Positions 24,288 to 32,882 of a stretch of 64,000 bases of DNA are shown in pieces. The translations under genes were made by a program, and so were the position numbers. Under the pieces are notes generated by a model, which worked only from the letters and a program-made list of their open reading frames with translations, was not told the DNA's origin and ran no database searches. The stretch spans positions 496,001-560,000 of the forward strand of contig NZ_RJVF01000008.1 in the NCBI RefSeq assembly GCF_003752175.1. Direction: 5' to 3'. The DNA is from Comamonas sp. BIGb0124 (GTDB lineage Bacteria; Pseudomonadota; Gammaproteobacteria; Burkholderiales; Burkholderiaceae_C). Numbering within the stretch: position 1 is the first letter of the stretch; every line of letters starts with the position of its first letter.

Positions 24288-25190
24288 TCATCGTTTGCCG
24301 CCATCCCACTTCAACGCCTTGAGCACCAGCGAAAACGCCGGCGATGGCTGCCTTCGGCTCGGGTAATACAGGTGATACCCCGGAAAAGGCGGACACCACT
24401 CGTCGAGCACACGAATCAAGCGGCCCTCCTCGATGTGGCTCCCCAGCTCGTCCTCGGGCAGCAAGGTGATGCCCAGACCGGCCAGAGCCGCATCCACCTG
24501 GGGCGGCGCGGTGTTGAAGATCAGCGGTCCGGTGACGCGCACATTGATCTGCTGGCGGCCACGCCGGAAATCCCAGACATACAGTCCACCCGACGTCGGC
24601 ATGCGCTGATTGATGCAACGATGCCGCGTCAGCTCGTGGGGCGTCTTCGGGGCGGGGTGGCGTTCGAAGTAGTCGGGAGACGCCACCACCGCCATGCGCA
24701 TCGGCGGCCCGATCGGCACCGCGATCATGTCCTGATCGATCGTGCTGCCGAGTCTGACCCCGGCGTCGAAGCGGTCGGCCACGATGTCGCGAAAGCCGTA
24801 GTTCATGTCGAACTCCAACAGGATGTCGGGGAACTCGTGCAACACCGGCGTCAGTTTGGGCAGGAGCAAGCTGTGCAGGATGTGGTCGCCGCAGGTGATC
24901 CTGACCGTACCGGCAGGCTTGTCCCTGAGCTCGGTCAGCGCGTCGAGCTCGGCCTCGATTTCATCGAAGCGATGGCCTATGGCCAGCATCAACCGTTCAC
25001 CCGCCGGCGTGGCCGACACGCTTCGGGTGGTGCGGGTCAGCAGCCGGATCTTCAACCGCTCTTCCAGCCCCTTGACGGCCTGGCTCAACGCCGATTGAGT
25101 CACGCCCAGGGTTGCGCCCGCCTTGGTGAAGCTGCCTTCGCGGGCCACCGTGACGAATGCCAGAAGATCGTTGAGATTGCGTCGCGCCAT
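24288..25190 (-). CDS. LysR-family regulator divergent from an MFS exporter
   Basis: A 300-residue LysR protein of the same subgroup as the neighbour at 23334: HTH at about residues 5-65 (GSFTKAGATLGVTQSALSQA, then VKGLEERLKIRLLTRTTRSV) and an effector domain. It converges with the first LysR gene and is divergent from the MFS gene at 25382, which it probably controls from the AT-rich 190-bp gap. Confidence 0.85.
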   Translation of the reverse strand: MARRNLNDLLAFVTVAREGSFTKAGATLGVTQSALSQAVKGLEERLKIRLLTRTTRSVSATPAGERLMLAIGHRFDEIEAELDALTELRDKPAGTVRITCGDHILHSLLLPKLTPVLHEFPDILLEFDMNYGFRDIVADRFDAGVRLGSTIDQDMIAVPIGPPMRMAVVASPDYFERHPAPKTPHELTRHRCINQRMPTSGGLYVWDFRRGRQQINVRVTGPLIFNTAPPQVDAALAGLGITLLPEDELGSHIEEGRLIRVLDEWCPPFPGYHLYYPSRRQPSPAFSLVLKALKWDGGKR

Positions 25191-25381
25191 GTCAGACCGA
25201 GTTTCAGCGAAGTTTATTGATTAAATTATCTACTAAATCCAATAAGCATCCATTATCTAGTCACCCTCTGTTTCGACAGGCAAACTTTCGACCCGTGATC
25301 CTGCGGCCGACACCCGGCGGCAGTCGAAGCCCTGTTCCAGCCGCGCGGACTCGCTCCCAGCGGCGCAAAGAGATACGCAAC

Positions 25382-26656
25382 ATGTCCACCCCCACCATTG
25401 CCGGCCAACCCGCCGGAGAAACGACCGACGCGCCAGCCGCGCACGAGCGGGATTCCCGGCCCGCGCACTGGAGTGCCGTCTACGCGATGACGCTGTGCGT
25501 GTTCGCACTCGTCGCCTCCGAATTCATGCCCGTGAGTCTGCTCACGCCCATCGCCGTCGATCTGCAGGTCTCCGAAGGCATGGCGGGTCAGGCCATCGCC
25601 ATCTCGGGTGCGTTCGCCGTGCTGACCAGTCTGTCCATCCTGATACTGGCCGGCAAGATACCCAGAAAGAAACTGCTGCTGGGACTCACCGGCCTGATGT
25701 GCCTGTCGGGAGCCGTCATCTCGCTCGCCCCCAGCTATCCGATCTACATGGCCGGCCGCGCCTTGATCGGCATCGCCATCGGCGGCTTCTGGTCACTCTC
25801 GGCTGCAGTGGCGATCGGTCTGGTTCCCACGCCGCAAGTCCCGAGGGCCCTGGCCATCTTCAACAGCGGCAACGCCCTGGCGACGGTTGTCGCGGCCCCG
25901 CTGGGCAGCTTTCTGGGGTCGGTGATCGGGTGGCGCGGCACCTTCTTCTGCCTGGTGCCGGTGGCCATCGTTGCAGGGATCTGGCAATGGCGCAGCCTTC
26001 CATCGCTGCCGCAGGCCACACCCCTCACGACCCAATCCAAAAACGTTCTGTCGCTCTTGAAGAGCCCCTTCGTAGCCTGCGGCATGGCCGCCGTCAGCGT
26101 CTTCTTCATGGGCCAGTTTGCGCTGTACACCTATGTGCGTCCGTTCCTCGAGACCGTCACCGGCATGGCCGCCAACACACTGTCTCTCACCTTGCTGGTC
26201 ATCGGTGCGGCAGGATTCGCCGGCACCCTGCTGATCGGACGTTTCCTGCAGAAGGGCTTCTATGCCACGCTCGTCGTCATCCCCATCCTGATGGCGTTCT
26301 GCGCAGCCGGTCTCATGCTCTTCGGTCACTCGGTGACGGCAGTGGTCGTGTTGCTGGGGTGCTGGGGCCTGGTCGCGACCGCTGCACCCGTCGGATGGTG
26401 GTCCTGGATCGCCAACAACTTGCCCGACGATGCAGAGGCCGGCGGCGGCCTGATGGTCGCAGTGGTGCAACTGGCGATCGGATTGGGCTCCACATTGGGC
26501 GGACTGCTGTTCGACCTCAAGGGCCACACAGCCACATTCGCGCTGAGCATCGGCCTGCTGTCGGCTGCGGCCGTGCTGGCTGCGCTGACTTCGAAGCTGC
26601 GCAAGCCGGCCTCTCGCAGGGCAGGCGACCCGAACGGCGCATGCCAGATCGCCTGA
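25382..26656 (+). CDS. MFS (DHA1-type) efflux transporter
   Basis: A 424-residue membrane protein with about twelve hydrophobic segments. The start MSTPTIAGQPAGE follows AAAGAG. The N-terminal half contains the MFS signature region (GRALIGIAIGGFWSLSAAVA). It resembles drug/sugar efflux permeases of the AraJ/NepI group. The substrate is unknown. The divergent LysR gene at 24288 is its likely regulator. Confidence 0.85.
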   Translation: MSTPTIAGQPAGETTDAPAAHERDSRPAHWSAVYAMTLCVFALVASEFMPVSLLTPIAVDLQVSEGMAGQAIAISGAFAVLTSLSILILAGKIPRKKLLLGLTGLMCLSGAVISLAPSYPIYMAGRALIGIAIGGFWSLSAAVAIGLVPTPQVPRALAIFNSGNALATVVAAPLGSFLGSVIGWRGTFFCLVPVAIVAGIWQWRSLPSLPQATPLTTQSKNVLSLLKSPFVACGMAAVSVFFMGQFALYTYVRPFLETVTGMAANTLSLTLLVIGAAGFAGTLLIGRFLQKGFYATLVVIPILMAFCAAGLMLFGHSVTAVVVLLGCWGLVATAAPVGWWSWIANNLPDDAEAGGGLMVAVVQLAIGLGSTLGGLLFDLKGHTATFALSIGLLSAAAVLAALTSKLRKPASRRAGDPNGACQIA

Positions 26657-26736
26657 CCGCATCCGCCGAAAATTGGATTCCATCCCTGGATCATGAATGT
26701 TAAGCTGCTTGATGGTCAAGGCGTATAACTCTAAAA

Positions 26737-26747
26737 TATCGTTGATA
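26737..26747. promoter_or_regulatory. Short dyad TATCGTTGATA upstream of hipBA module 2
   Basis: TATC-GTT-GATA lies 33 bp upstream of the antitoxin start in AT-rich DNA. The half-site TATC resembles E. coli HipB half-sites (TATCC). It is short, so it is only a candidate. Confidence 0.3.
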
Positions 26748-26779
26748 AACCGACAAATTCCGACTTAAGAACTGCTTCC

Positions 26780-27094
26780 ATGGATTTATCGTTAGTCAAA
26801 CCCGACGAGCTCGTCAAGCTTCTGGCCGAGCGCCTGCGCAAGGAACGACTGGTGCAGCAGATGACGCAGTCCGAGTTGGCTGCGCGCTCAGGCATCGGCG
26901 TGGCCACCCTCTCCAATCTCGAAGCAGGCCGAAACACCGCATTTGAAGGCGTTGTGCGAGTGGCGATGGCTCTAGGGCGTCGTGACGAGCTGGAAGCCCT
27001 GTTCATGCCAAAGCTGGACAGTCTGGACGACATCCGTCGCTACGAGAGCGGCGCCAAGCGTCAACGAATCAAGAAAACCTCCAACGATGCCTGA
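26780..27094 (+). CDS. hipB: HipB-like XRE antitoxin (module 2)
   Basis: A 104-residue protein with an HTH_3 domain at about residues 15-70 (LAERLRKERLVQQMTQSELA, then ARSGIGVATLSNLEAGRNTA). It overlaps the hipA start by eight bases, so the pair is translationally coupled. Its sequence differs clearly from the antitoxins at 1777 and 49325, so the three modules are not recent duplicates. Confidence 0.85.
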   Translation: MDLSLVKPDELVKLLAERLRKERLVQQMTQSELAARSGIGVATLSNLEAGRNTAFEGVVRVAMALGRRDELEALFMPKLDSLDDIRRYESGAKRQRIKKTSNDA

Positions 27095-28361
27095 TCAAGT
27101 CGACGTCTACTACGAAGGCTGGGGAAAGCGTTGGCGATGGGGCTCCCTGGTCTCGTCCACGGCCATCAACGGTCGTCCGTGGATTGCTTTCGAGTACAGC
27201 GATGAAGCGTTGAGCCGCGGCCTGGAACTGTCGGCGTACGCGCTGCCCTTGCGGGGCCCAAAGCTACGCAAGGACTTCCCAGCCCATCAATTGCAATTGC
27301 CTGGGCCGGTTTACGACTCCCTGCCCGATGGCTGGGGCATGCTCTTGATGGACCGTCTGTTCAAGCAGCGGGGCCTCCAGGCCGCCCGCATCGGCCCGCT
27401 CGAGCGCCTGACCTTCATCGGAGATCGTGCGATGGGCGCGATGTCCTATCGACCCGTCGCACCGGACATGTCGGCCCTGCCCGAGAACATCCACCTCTCG
27501 GAACTGGCTGCCCAGGCCCAGGCCGTGCTGCAGGGCGAAGGGGGCGCCTTCCTTCAGACGCTGCTGCAGATGGGCGGATCTCCCCAAGGGGCTCGCCCGA
27601 AGGCACTGCTGTACCGAGATGCTGTCAGCGGCCGTTTCACGACGGCCGAGGCCCCGAGCCTGGAACCGTGGCTGATCAAATTCCCAGCCAACGGAGAGCA
27701 CCCCGAAGTGTGCGCCGTCGAGGCGGTCTACGCCCAATGCCTGCGCGCCTGCGGCATCGCGACACCGGACACCGAGTTCTTTCCTCTCTCCAACGGACAG
27801 GCCGCTTTTGCAGCCCGGCGTTTCGATCGCAAGGACGGCATGCGCGTGCCGATGCAAAGCCTGGCTGCTTTCACGGGCGCCGACTACCGCACACCCGGCT
27901 CTCTGGACTGCGTCAACTTTCTGCGTGCCACGCAGTTGTGCACCAACGATGTCCGGCAGAAGGCGATCGCATTCGAGCGAGTGGTGTTCAACGTCGCCTT
28001 CAACAACCGCGACGATCACCCCAAGAATTTCTCCTACCTCATGTCGTCTGCAGGCGCGTGGACACTGGCCCCGGCTTACGACGTGACCTTCTGCGACGGG
28101 CCAGGCGGGTATCACCAGATGGATGTGATGGGCGAGGCCCTCGACGTCGGCCGAAAACAGTTGCTCGCGCTCGGCGAACAAGAAGCGGAGCTGTCGCGCC
28201 AGGCAGCCAGTGCCGTCATCGACCGCATCTGCCACGTTGCCTCCCGCTTCACCGCCATCGCGACGGATCTGCTGCCCGGCCATATCACGGCAAACACCTT
28301 GCGATCCATCCAGGTCCAGATCGACGGCAATCTTCATCGGCTCGTGTCAGCGGCCGCATGA
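27087..28361 (+). CDS. hipA: HipA-family kinase toxin (module 2)
   Basis: A 424-residue protein starting MPDQVDVYYEGWGKRWRWGS. The HipA N-terminal subdomain (LPLRGPKLRKDFPAHQLQLP) is followed by the Gly-rich loop GGSPQGARPKALL, the ATP-binding lysine in EPWLIKFPANGEH, the catalytic loop FNNRDDHPKNFSYL and the metal-binding APAYDV. All key motifs are present, so it should be an active Ser/Thr kinase. It overlaps its antitoxin gene. Confidence 0.88.
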   Translation: MPDQVDVYYEGWGKRWRWGSLVSSTAINGRPWIAFEYSDEALSRGLELSAYALPLRGPKLRKDFPAHQLQLPGPVYDSLPDGWGMLLMDRLFKQRGLQAARIGPLERLTFIGDRAMGAMSYRPVAPDMSALPENIHLSELAAQAQAVLQGEGGAFLQTLLQMGGSPQGARPKALLYRDAVSGRFTTAEAPSLEPWLIKFPANGEHPEVCAVEAVYAQCLRACGIATPDTEFFPLSNGQAAFAARRFDRKDGMRVPMQSLAAFTGADYRTPGSLDCVNFLRATQLCTNDVRQKAIAFERVVFNVAFNNRDDHPKNFSYLMSSAGAWTLAPAYDVTFCDGPGGYHQMDVMGEALDVGRKQLLALGEQEAELSRQAASAVIDRICHVASRFTAIATDLLPGHITANTLRSIQVQIDGNLHRLVSAAA

Positions 28362-28405
28362 CGACCGGAGCGTCGCAGCGCCTCGAACACCCGCGCCAGC
28401 CATGA

Positions 28406-28450
28406 AAGACATCGTCTTCTGTTGCCCGGCGTACACGCGCGTGCCACAAT
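28406..28450 (+). promoter_or_regulatory. Promoter and operator of the repeated leader element, copy 1
   Basis: Dyad AAGAC-ATC-GTCTT (28406-28418), then a -35-like TTGCCC (28422-28427), 17-bp spacer and -10-like CACAAT (28445-28450). The same arrangement (dyad, -35, 17 bp, CACAAT) occurs at 51507-51551. Confidence 0.65.
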
Positions 28451-28456
28451 CACCGC

Positions 28457-28521
28457 AGCCCGAAAGGGCCGGTGCTTGAAAACACCTTTTACACAGCGGT
28501 GCAACCTCCCCGTCAGCGAGG
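28457..28521 (+). ncRNA. Structured leader RNA, copy 1
   Basis: Three hairpins directly follow the promoter: GCCC-GAAA-GGGC (28458-28469), GGTG-cttgaaaa-CACC (28471-28486) and CCTC-CCCGTCAGC-GAGG (28505-28521). The loops are identical to those of the copy at 51558-51623, while the paired bases differ in a compensatory way. AAGGAG (28528-28533) and ATG at 28540 follow. No Rfam class was recognised by eye. Confidence 0.6.
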
Positions 28522-28539
28522 CTCATCAAGGAGCCGCAC

Positions 28540-28779
28540 ATGACGCTTTACGTCAACCGCTTGGATCGAAGCCGATCTGAACCGCCTCACCGGCACCCTG
28601 TTCGTGATCGGCCATTTCTTCTCCTGGGCTACCGGACGATTGCGGCCCCCGTCCGGCTGGCCGCTCAGGGGGCGGGCAAGGCTCTGGGCCTGCCCGTCGC
28701 CTTTGCGCAGACCGGAAGCGAAGCCACCGAACGGGCGAGCCGGTTGCTGGCCCATCTCGGGCGCATCTTCAGCGCTTAG
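28540..28779 (+). pseudogene. Decayed copy of the leader-controlled gene pair
   Basis: The ATGAC start after the leader matches the small-ORF start at 51802. From 28565 one reading frame encodes IEADLNRLTGTLFVIGHFF, identical except for one residue to a segment of the protein at 51921-52427. It is one base out of frame with the ATG and homology stops near 28620, so the start of the small ORF and the middle of the second gene have been joined by deletion. The remainder of the ATG frame (ending LLAHLGRIFSA) is a different, unidentified tail. The region 28362-28775 holds no other gene. Confidence 0.6.
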
Positions 28780-30293
28780 AAGTCGAAACGTACACCTTGA
28801 GCAAGAGGCAGCTCGCGCGAATAGTTGACGGTATTCGTCGCGCGCCGCATGTAGGCGCGCCAGGAGTCCGAGCCGGATTCTCGACCGCCACCCGTTTCCT
28901 TGTCACCCCCGAAAGCACCGCCGATTTCCGCTCCTGAGGTGCCGATGTTGACATTGGCGATGCCGCAGTCCGAGCCTCCAGCCGCGAGAAATGTCTCGGC
29001 TTCGCGAAGGTCGTTGCTGAAAATAGCCGATGACAGCCCCTGAGGCACTCCGTTTTGAAGCGCGATGGCATCCTCGAAATTCTCGTAAGTCAGTACGTAG
29101 AGGATCGGCGCAAAAGTCTCATGACACACCGTGGCCGTTTGACCAGGCATCTCTACCAGCGCCGGGGTGACGTAGTAGGCCTGCGAATACTCCAACTGCA
29201 GCACACGGGTACCTCCGGAGACGACCCCGCCTTCAGCTTTTGCATTGTTCAGAGCCTTCTGCATGCCCTCGTAGCTCGCCAAGTCGATCAGCGGCCCCAC
29301 CAGGGTTCCCTGGTCAAGAGGGTTGCCGATCGGCAGCTTGGCGAATGCGGTCTTGAGCCGCGAAACCAAGACATCCTTGACGCTGCTGTGCACGATCAGC
29401 CGGCGGGTGGTGGTACACCGCTGCCCCGCTGTGCCGACCGCTGCAAAAGCGATGCCGCGAACCGCCAGATCCAGATCGGCACTGGGGGTGACAATGACGG
29501 CATTGTTGCCGCCGAGCTCCAACAGGGAACGGCCGAAGCGCTGTGCCACGCGCGGTCCGACTTCACGGCCCATACGGGTACTGCCGGTTGCGGACACCAA
29601 GGCCACTTCGGGGTTGTCCACCAGCGCCTCGCCAGCGCCGCGCAGACCCAGCACCAACTGGTTCAATCGCTCGGGTGCCTTGTCGCCGAAGCGCTTGAGT
29701 GCACGTTCGAAGATGGCCTGACAGGCAAGAGCGCACAGCGGTGTCTTCTCAGAAGGCTTCCAGACGACGGCATTGCCGCAGACCAGCGCCAGAGCCGCAT
29801 TCCACGCCCAGACGGCGACGGGAAAGTTGAAGGCCGTGATCACCCCCACCACCCCCAGGGGGTGCCAGGTTTCCATCATGCGATGGCCTGGGCGCTCGGA
29901 AGCGATGGTAAGGCCATAGAGCTGGCGCGAGAGTCCCACCGCGAAGTCGCAGATGTCGATCATCTCCTGTACTTCGCCCAACCCTTCGGACAGGATTTTT
30001 CCTGCCTCGATAGAGACGAGCTGACCCAGTTGCTCCTTTGAAGCACGCAGTTCTTCGCCGAGCAATCGAACCAGTTCGCCACGCTGCGGCGCGGGAACGT
30101 CTCGCCAAGTGACAAACGCCTGTCGGGCCGCCGCGACGATCGCATCGACTTCCGGCTTAGTCATGTCGGCAACATGGGCCAAGGCACTGCCATCCACAGG
30201 CGTGCGCACGGTGATGACACCCCCTCGCAGAAGACTGGCATCGACGCCAAGACGATCGAGTACGGATTGGGTTTGATGGAGGATTGAGGACAT
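28776..30293 (-). CDS. amaB: L-2-aminoadipate-6-semialdehyde dehydrogenase (ALDH7 family)
   Basis: A 505-residue aldehyde dehydrogenase starting MSSILHQTQSVLDRLG. The catalytic Cys lies in TAGQRCTTTRRL and the catalytic Glu in LLELGGNNAVIV. The ALDH7 (antiquitin) character is shown by GHRMMETWHPLGVVGVITAF and the C-terminal GGDKETGGGRESGSDSW. The family oxidises aminoadipate semialdehyde, in equilibrium with piperideine-6-carboxylate, to 2-aminoadipate. It is the last gene of the operon hglS-amaA-aminotransferase-amaB. An ORF extending to 30605 is not supported because it would run into the aminotransferase gene. Confidence 0.87.
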   Translation of the reverse strand: MSSILHQTQSVLDRLGVDASLLRGGVITVRTPVDGSALAHVADMTKPEVDAIVAAARQAFVTWRDVPAPQRGELVRLLGEELRASKEQLGQLVSIEAGKILSEGLGEVQEMIDICDFAVGLSRQLYGLTIASERPGHRMMETWHPLGVVGVITAFNFPVAVWAWNAALALVCGNAVVWKPSEKTPLCALACQAIFERALKRFGDKAPERLNQLVLGLRGAGEALVDNPEVALVSATGSTRMGREVGPRVAQRFGRSLLELGGNNAVIVTPSADLDLAVRGIAFAAVGTAGQRCTTTRRLIVHSSVKDVLVSRLKTAFAKLPIGNPLDQGTLVGPLIDLASYEGMQKALNNAKAEGGVVSGGTRVLQLEYSQAYYVTPALVEMPGQTATVCHETFAPILYVLTYENFEDAIALQNGVPQGLSSAIFSNDLREAETFLAAGGSDCGIANVNIGTSGAEIGGAFGGDKETGGGRESGSDSWRAYMRRATNTVNYSRELPLAQGVRFDF

Positions 30294-30324
30294 GAAAACT
30301 TTCTGAGGGTTGGATAAGTGAACT

Positions 30325-31578
30325 TCAAACGCCGGCAGCGACGCTGGCGTTTGCGCGACTGCTTCGGATGACTGGGGTAACGGCGTCCATGGCGCGCCTG
30401 AGCCGGTTGACGCCCTCTTGGATATCGGCCAAACCAGGAGAGGCAAAAGACATGCGGATGGATTTGCGGGCGGTGGGCGTCGGGAAGAACGCCGTGCCCG
30501 GCACGTACAGGACACCCTCGCGCACACAGGCATCGAAGAGATCTGGCAGCGGCATGTCAGGATGCAAATCTGCCCACAGGAACATGCCGCCTTGCGGCTG
30601 GACAAAGCTGAGCTGGTGAGAAAGGAGCGCGTTCAGACCGTCTGTCATCACTTGCATGCGCTCTTGGTAAGTACGGCACGCACGCTCCACTGCGGCGTCG
30701 TATCGCCCCAGTCCCAGGTACTCGGTGGCAATCATCTGGGTCAGCGGCGAGCTGCAGAGATCGGCGGTCTGCTTGGCGATGGCACAACGTCGCAAGATGT
30801 CGTCGTTGGCCGCCATCCAGCCTGTGCGCAGCGCCGGCGCCACCGTTTTGGACAAGCTGGAGAGGTAGATCACGGGATTGCGAGATCCAGCCATTTCCAT
30901 GCCATGGCGATACAGCGGCTTGTGCAAGTCGCTGGTGAAGCTCAGCTCGCCGTAAGGATCGTCCTCGACGATGAAGAAGCCGTACTCCAGCGCCAGCTCG
31001 ACCAGACTGGCACGTCGCGCTTCGCACAGGACCGTGCCGCTGGGATTGGAAAACGTCGGCACGGTGTAGAGCAGCTTCGGGCGGCTGGCGGTGCGGAGCG
31101 CCTGCAGCGTCGAGCGCAGGCTCTCCGTCTGCAGTCCATGCGCATCCATCGGAACCCCCAAGACCTGAACCTGGGCCAAGCGCAAGGCCTGAAGCGTTGC
31201 CGGATAGGCGGGCAGCTCCACAAGAACGGTGTCCCCGGGGTCGAGCAGCGTCTTGACCAGCAGATCGAACGCTTGCTGCGATCCGGTCGTGACCAGCAGA
31301 TTCTGGGCCTGTGCCTCGACCCCTCGCTTCTGACCCAGTTCGGCCAGCCTCTCGCGCAGCGCGGGCAAGCCTTCCGTGGGACCGTACTGGTAGACGTCGT
31401 TGCTGCCACCGGTCACGCGAGCGGCGGCTTCTTTCAACCCATCCCCGTCGAACAACTCCGGCGAGGGGTATCCCCCGGCAAAACTGATAAGGCCTGGCTT
31501 GCTGAGGTAAGGGAAAAGCTCGCGAATGGGCGAGCCTGTCGGGCTCTGATAGCTGTGCGAAAAGAGAGAGGTATCCAT
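30325..31578 (-). CDS. PLP-dependent aminotransferase, probably 2-aminoadipate transaminase
   Basis: A 417-residue fold-type I aminotransferase of the LysN/MocR-tail group (LISFAGGYPSPELFDGDGLK, then YQYGPTEGLPALRERLAEL). The PLP lysine is in YLSSLSKTVAPALRTGWM. Between amaA and amaB-type genes, its likely reaction is conversion of 2-aminoadipate to 2-oxoadipate, feeding HglS. It follows amaA by 17 bp. The substrate is inferred from context. Confidence 0.82.
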   Translation of the reverse strand: MDTSLFSHSYQSPTGSPIRELFPYLSKPGLISFAGGYPSPELFDGDGLKEAAARVTGGSNDVYQYGPTEGLPALRERLAELGQKRGVEAQAQNLLVTTGSQQAFDLLVKTLLDPGDTVLVELPAYPATLQALRLAQVQVLGVPMDAHGLQTESLRSTLQALRTASRPKLLYTVPTFSNPSGTVLCEARRASLVELALEYGFFIVEDDPYGELSFTSDLHKPLYRHGMEMAGSRNPVIYLSSLSKTVAPALRTGWMAANDDILRRCAIAKQTADLCSSPLTQMIATEYLGLGRYDAAVERACRTYQERMQVMTDGLNALLSHQLSFVQPQGGMFLWADLHPDMPLPDLFDACVREGVLYVPGTAFFPTPTARKSIRMSFASPGLADIQEGVNRLRRAMDAVTPVIRSSRANASVAAGV

Positions 31579-31595
31579 GGTGTGTGGCAGTTGAA

Positions 31596-32882
31596 CTACA
31601 GGCGGGCCTGGGTGGCGTGCACGAGCTGAGCGCCCGCTTCGTAGCCCATCTCCCGGAGACCTTTGAAACGCGCCGTGACCGAAGGGGTGACCGGCAGCGG
31701 CAGATCTTCGACGCGGCGCTGTCCGAGTGCCAGCCCTGCCAGTTCGCGGCCGAATGCCGTGCCTGGCGCGATACCGCGGCCGTTGTACCCGCTGAACGAG
31801 AACACCTGACGACCCAACTCATGCAGACGCGGTAAAGCATTGGATGTCATGCCGATCTGCCCATACCACTCGTATTCAAAAGGTGTACTCGCCAGCTCCG
31901 GAAACAACTTGTTCAAGGCTCGGCGCCCCCAGTTCCGGTGGATTCCCATGCCGGCTCCGCGCAGCGCACCGACACTGCCGAACACCAACCTGCCCTGCCG
32001 GTCGTAGCGGAACGAAGACAACACATCGGGTGTATCCCACACGCCCTGAAGGCCGGGGAGAATGCGCGCTCGTTGCGCATCGGACAACGGTGCAGTTGCC
32101 ATATTGAAGTAAGGTAACCGAATCTGCTCCTCCTGCAACTGCGGCCACAGCGCACCTGTGTAGGCATCAGTCGCGACGAACACCCAACGGGCCTGGACGC
32201 TGCCGTGCGCAGTCCGAAGAGCCCAGTGCGAGGCCTCGTCACGGACCTCGGTCACGCAGCTGTGCGTGTAGAGCTTGGCGCCCGCCTTCACAGCGGCATG
32301 TGCCAGACCGCGCGCGTACGCCAGCGGTTGGATCGTTCCGGCACGCCTGTCCAGCAAGCCACCGGTGTAGGCAGTGGTGCCCGTCGCAGCGGCGACGGCA
32401 CGAGCATCCAACAGCTCGACCGGCGCACCGTGCACCAGCCACTGCCGATGGCGCTCCGTGATGTCGCGCAAGCCTTGCTGCCCGACCGCGCAATGCAGCG
32501 TGCCTCGAGGAACGGCCTGGCAATCCATGCCATGGCGATCCACCAGCGCGAACACCAGCGAAGGCGCATCGCCCAGACACTTTCTCAGCCGAGTGCCATA
32601 GGCCTCTCCGAGCTCCTGCGGCAAGGCGTCGGGCATGACCCACATGCCTGCATTGACCAAGCCGACATTGCGTCCGGAACCGCCGAAGCCGACTTGCTGA
32701 GCTTCGAGCACGGCGACGCTGGCGCCGCCTTCGGCTGCATGCAGGGCCGTAGACAAGCCTGTAAAGCCTGCACCGATCACGGCGATATCGACGCGCAAGT
32801 CCTGCTCTTGCAAAGGACCGGTGACCGGCGCGGCCGGTGCCGAAGCTTCCCACAGACCGTGGCTGTAAGCGTCGCCGTTCAT
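31596..32882 (-). CDS. amaA: FAD-dependent L-pipecolate oxidase
   Basis: A 428-residue DAO-family flavoenzyme with an N-terminal FAD motif DIAVIGAGFTGLSTALHAAE and the family segments FGGSGRNVGLVNAGMW and FSFSGYNGRGIAPGTAFGRE. Pseudomonas AmaA oxidises pipecolate to piperideine-6-carboxylate. The adjacent ALDH7 dehydrogenase acts on that product, which supports this assignment over a generic amino acid oxidase. Its start overlaps the hglS stop by four bases. Confidence 0.8.
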   Translation of the reverse strand: MNGDAYSHGLWEASAPAAPVTGPLQEQDLRVDIAVIGAGFTGLSTALHAAEGGASVAVLEAQQVGFGGSGRNVGLVNAGMWVMPDALPQELGEAYGTRLRKCLGDAPSLVFALVDRHGMDCQAVPRGTLHCAVGQQGLRDITERHRQWLVHGAPVELLDARAVAAATGTTAYTGGLLDRRAGTIQPLAYARGLAHAAVKAGAKLYTHSCVTEVRDEASHWALRTAHGSVQARWVFVATDAYTGALWPQLQEEQIRLPYFNMATAPLSDAQRARILPGLQGVWDTPDVLSSFRYDRQGRLVFGSVGALRGAGMGIHRNWGRRALNKLFPELASTPFEYEWYGQIGMTSNALPRLHELGRQVFSFSGYNGRGIAPGTAFGRELAGLALGQRRVEDLPLPVTPSVTARFKGLREMGYEAGAQLVHATQARL

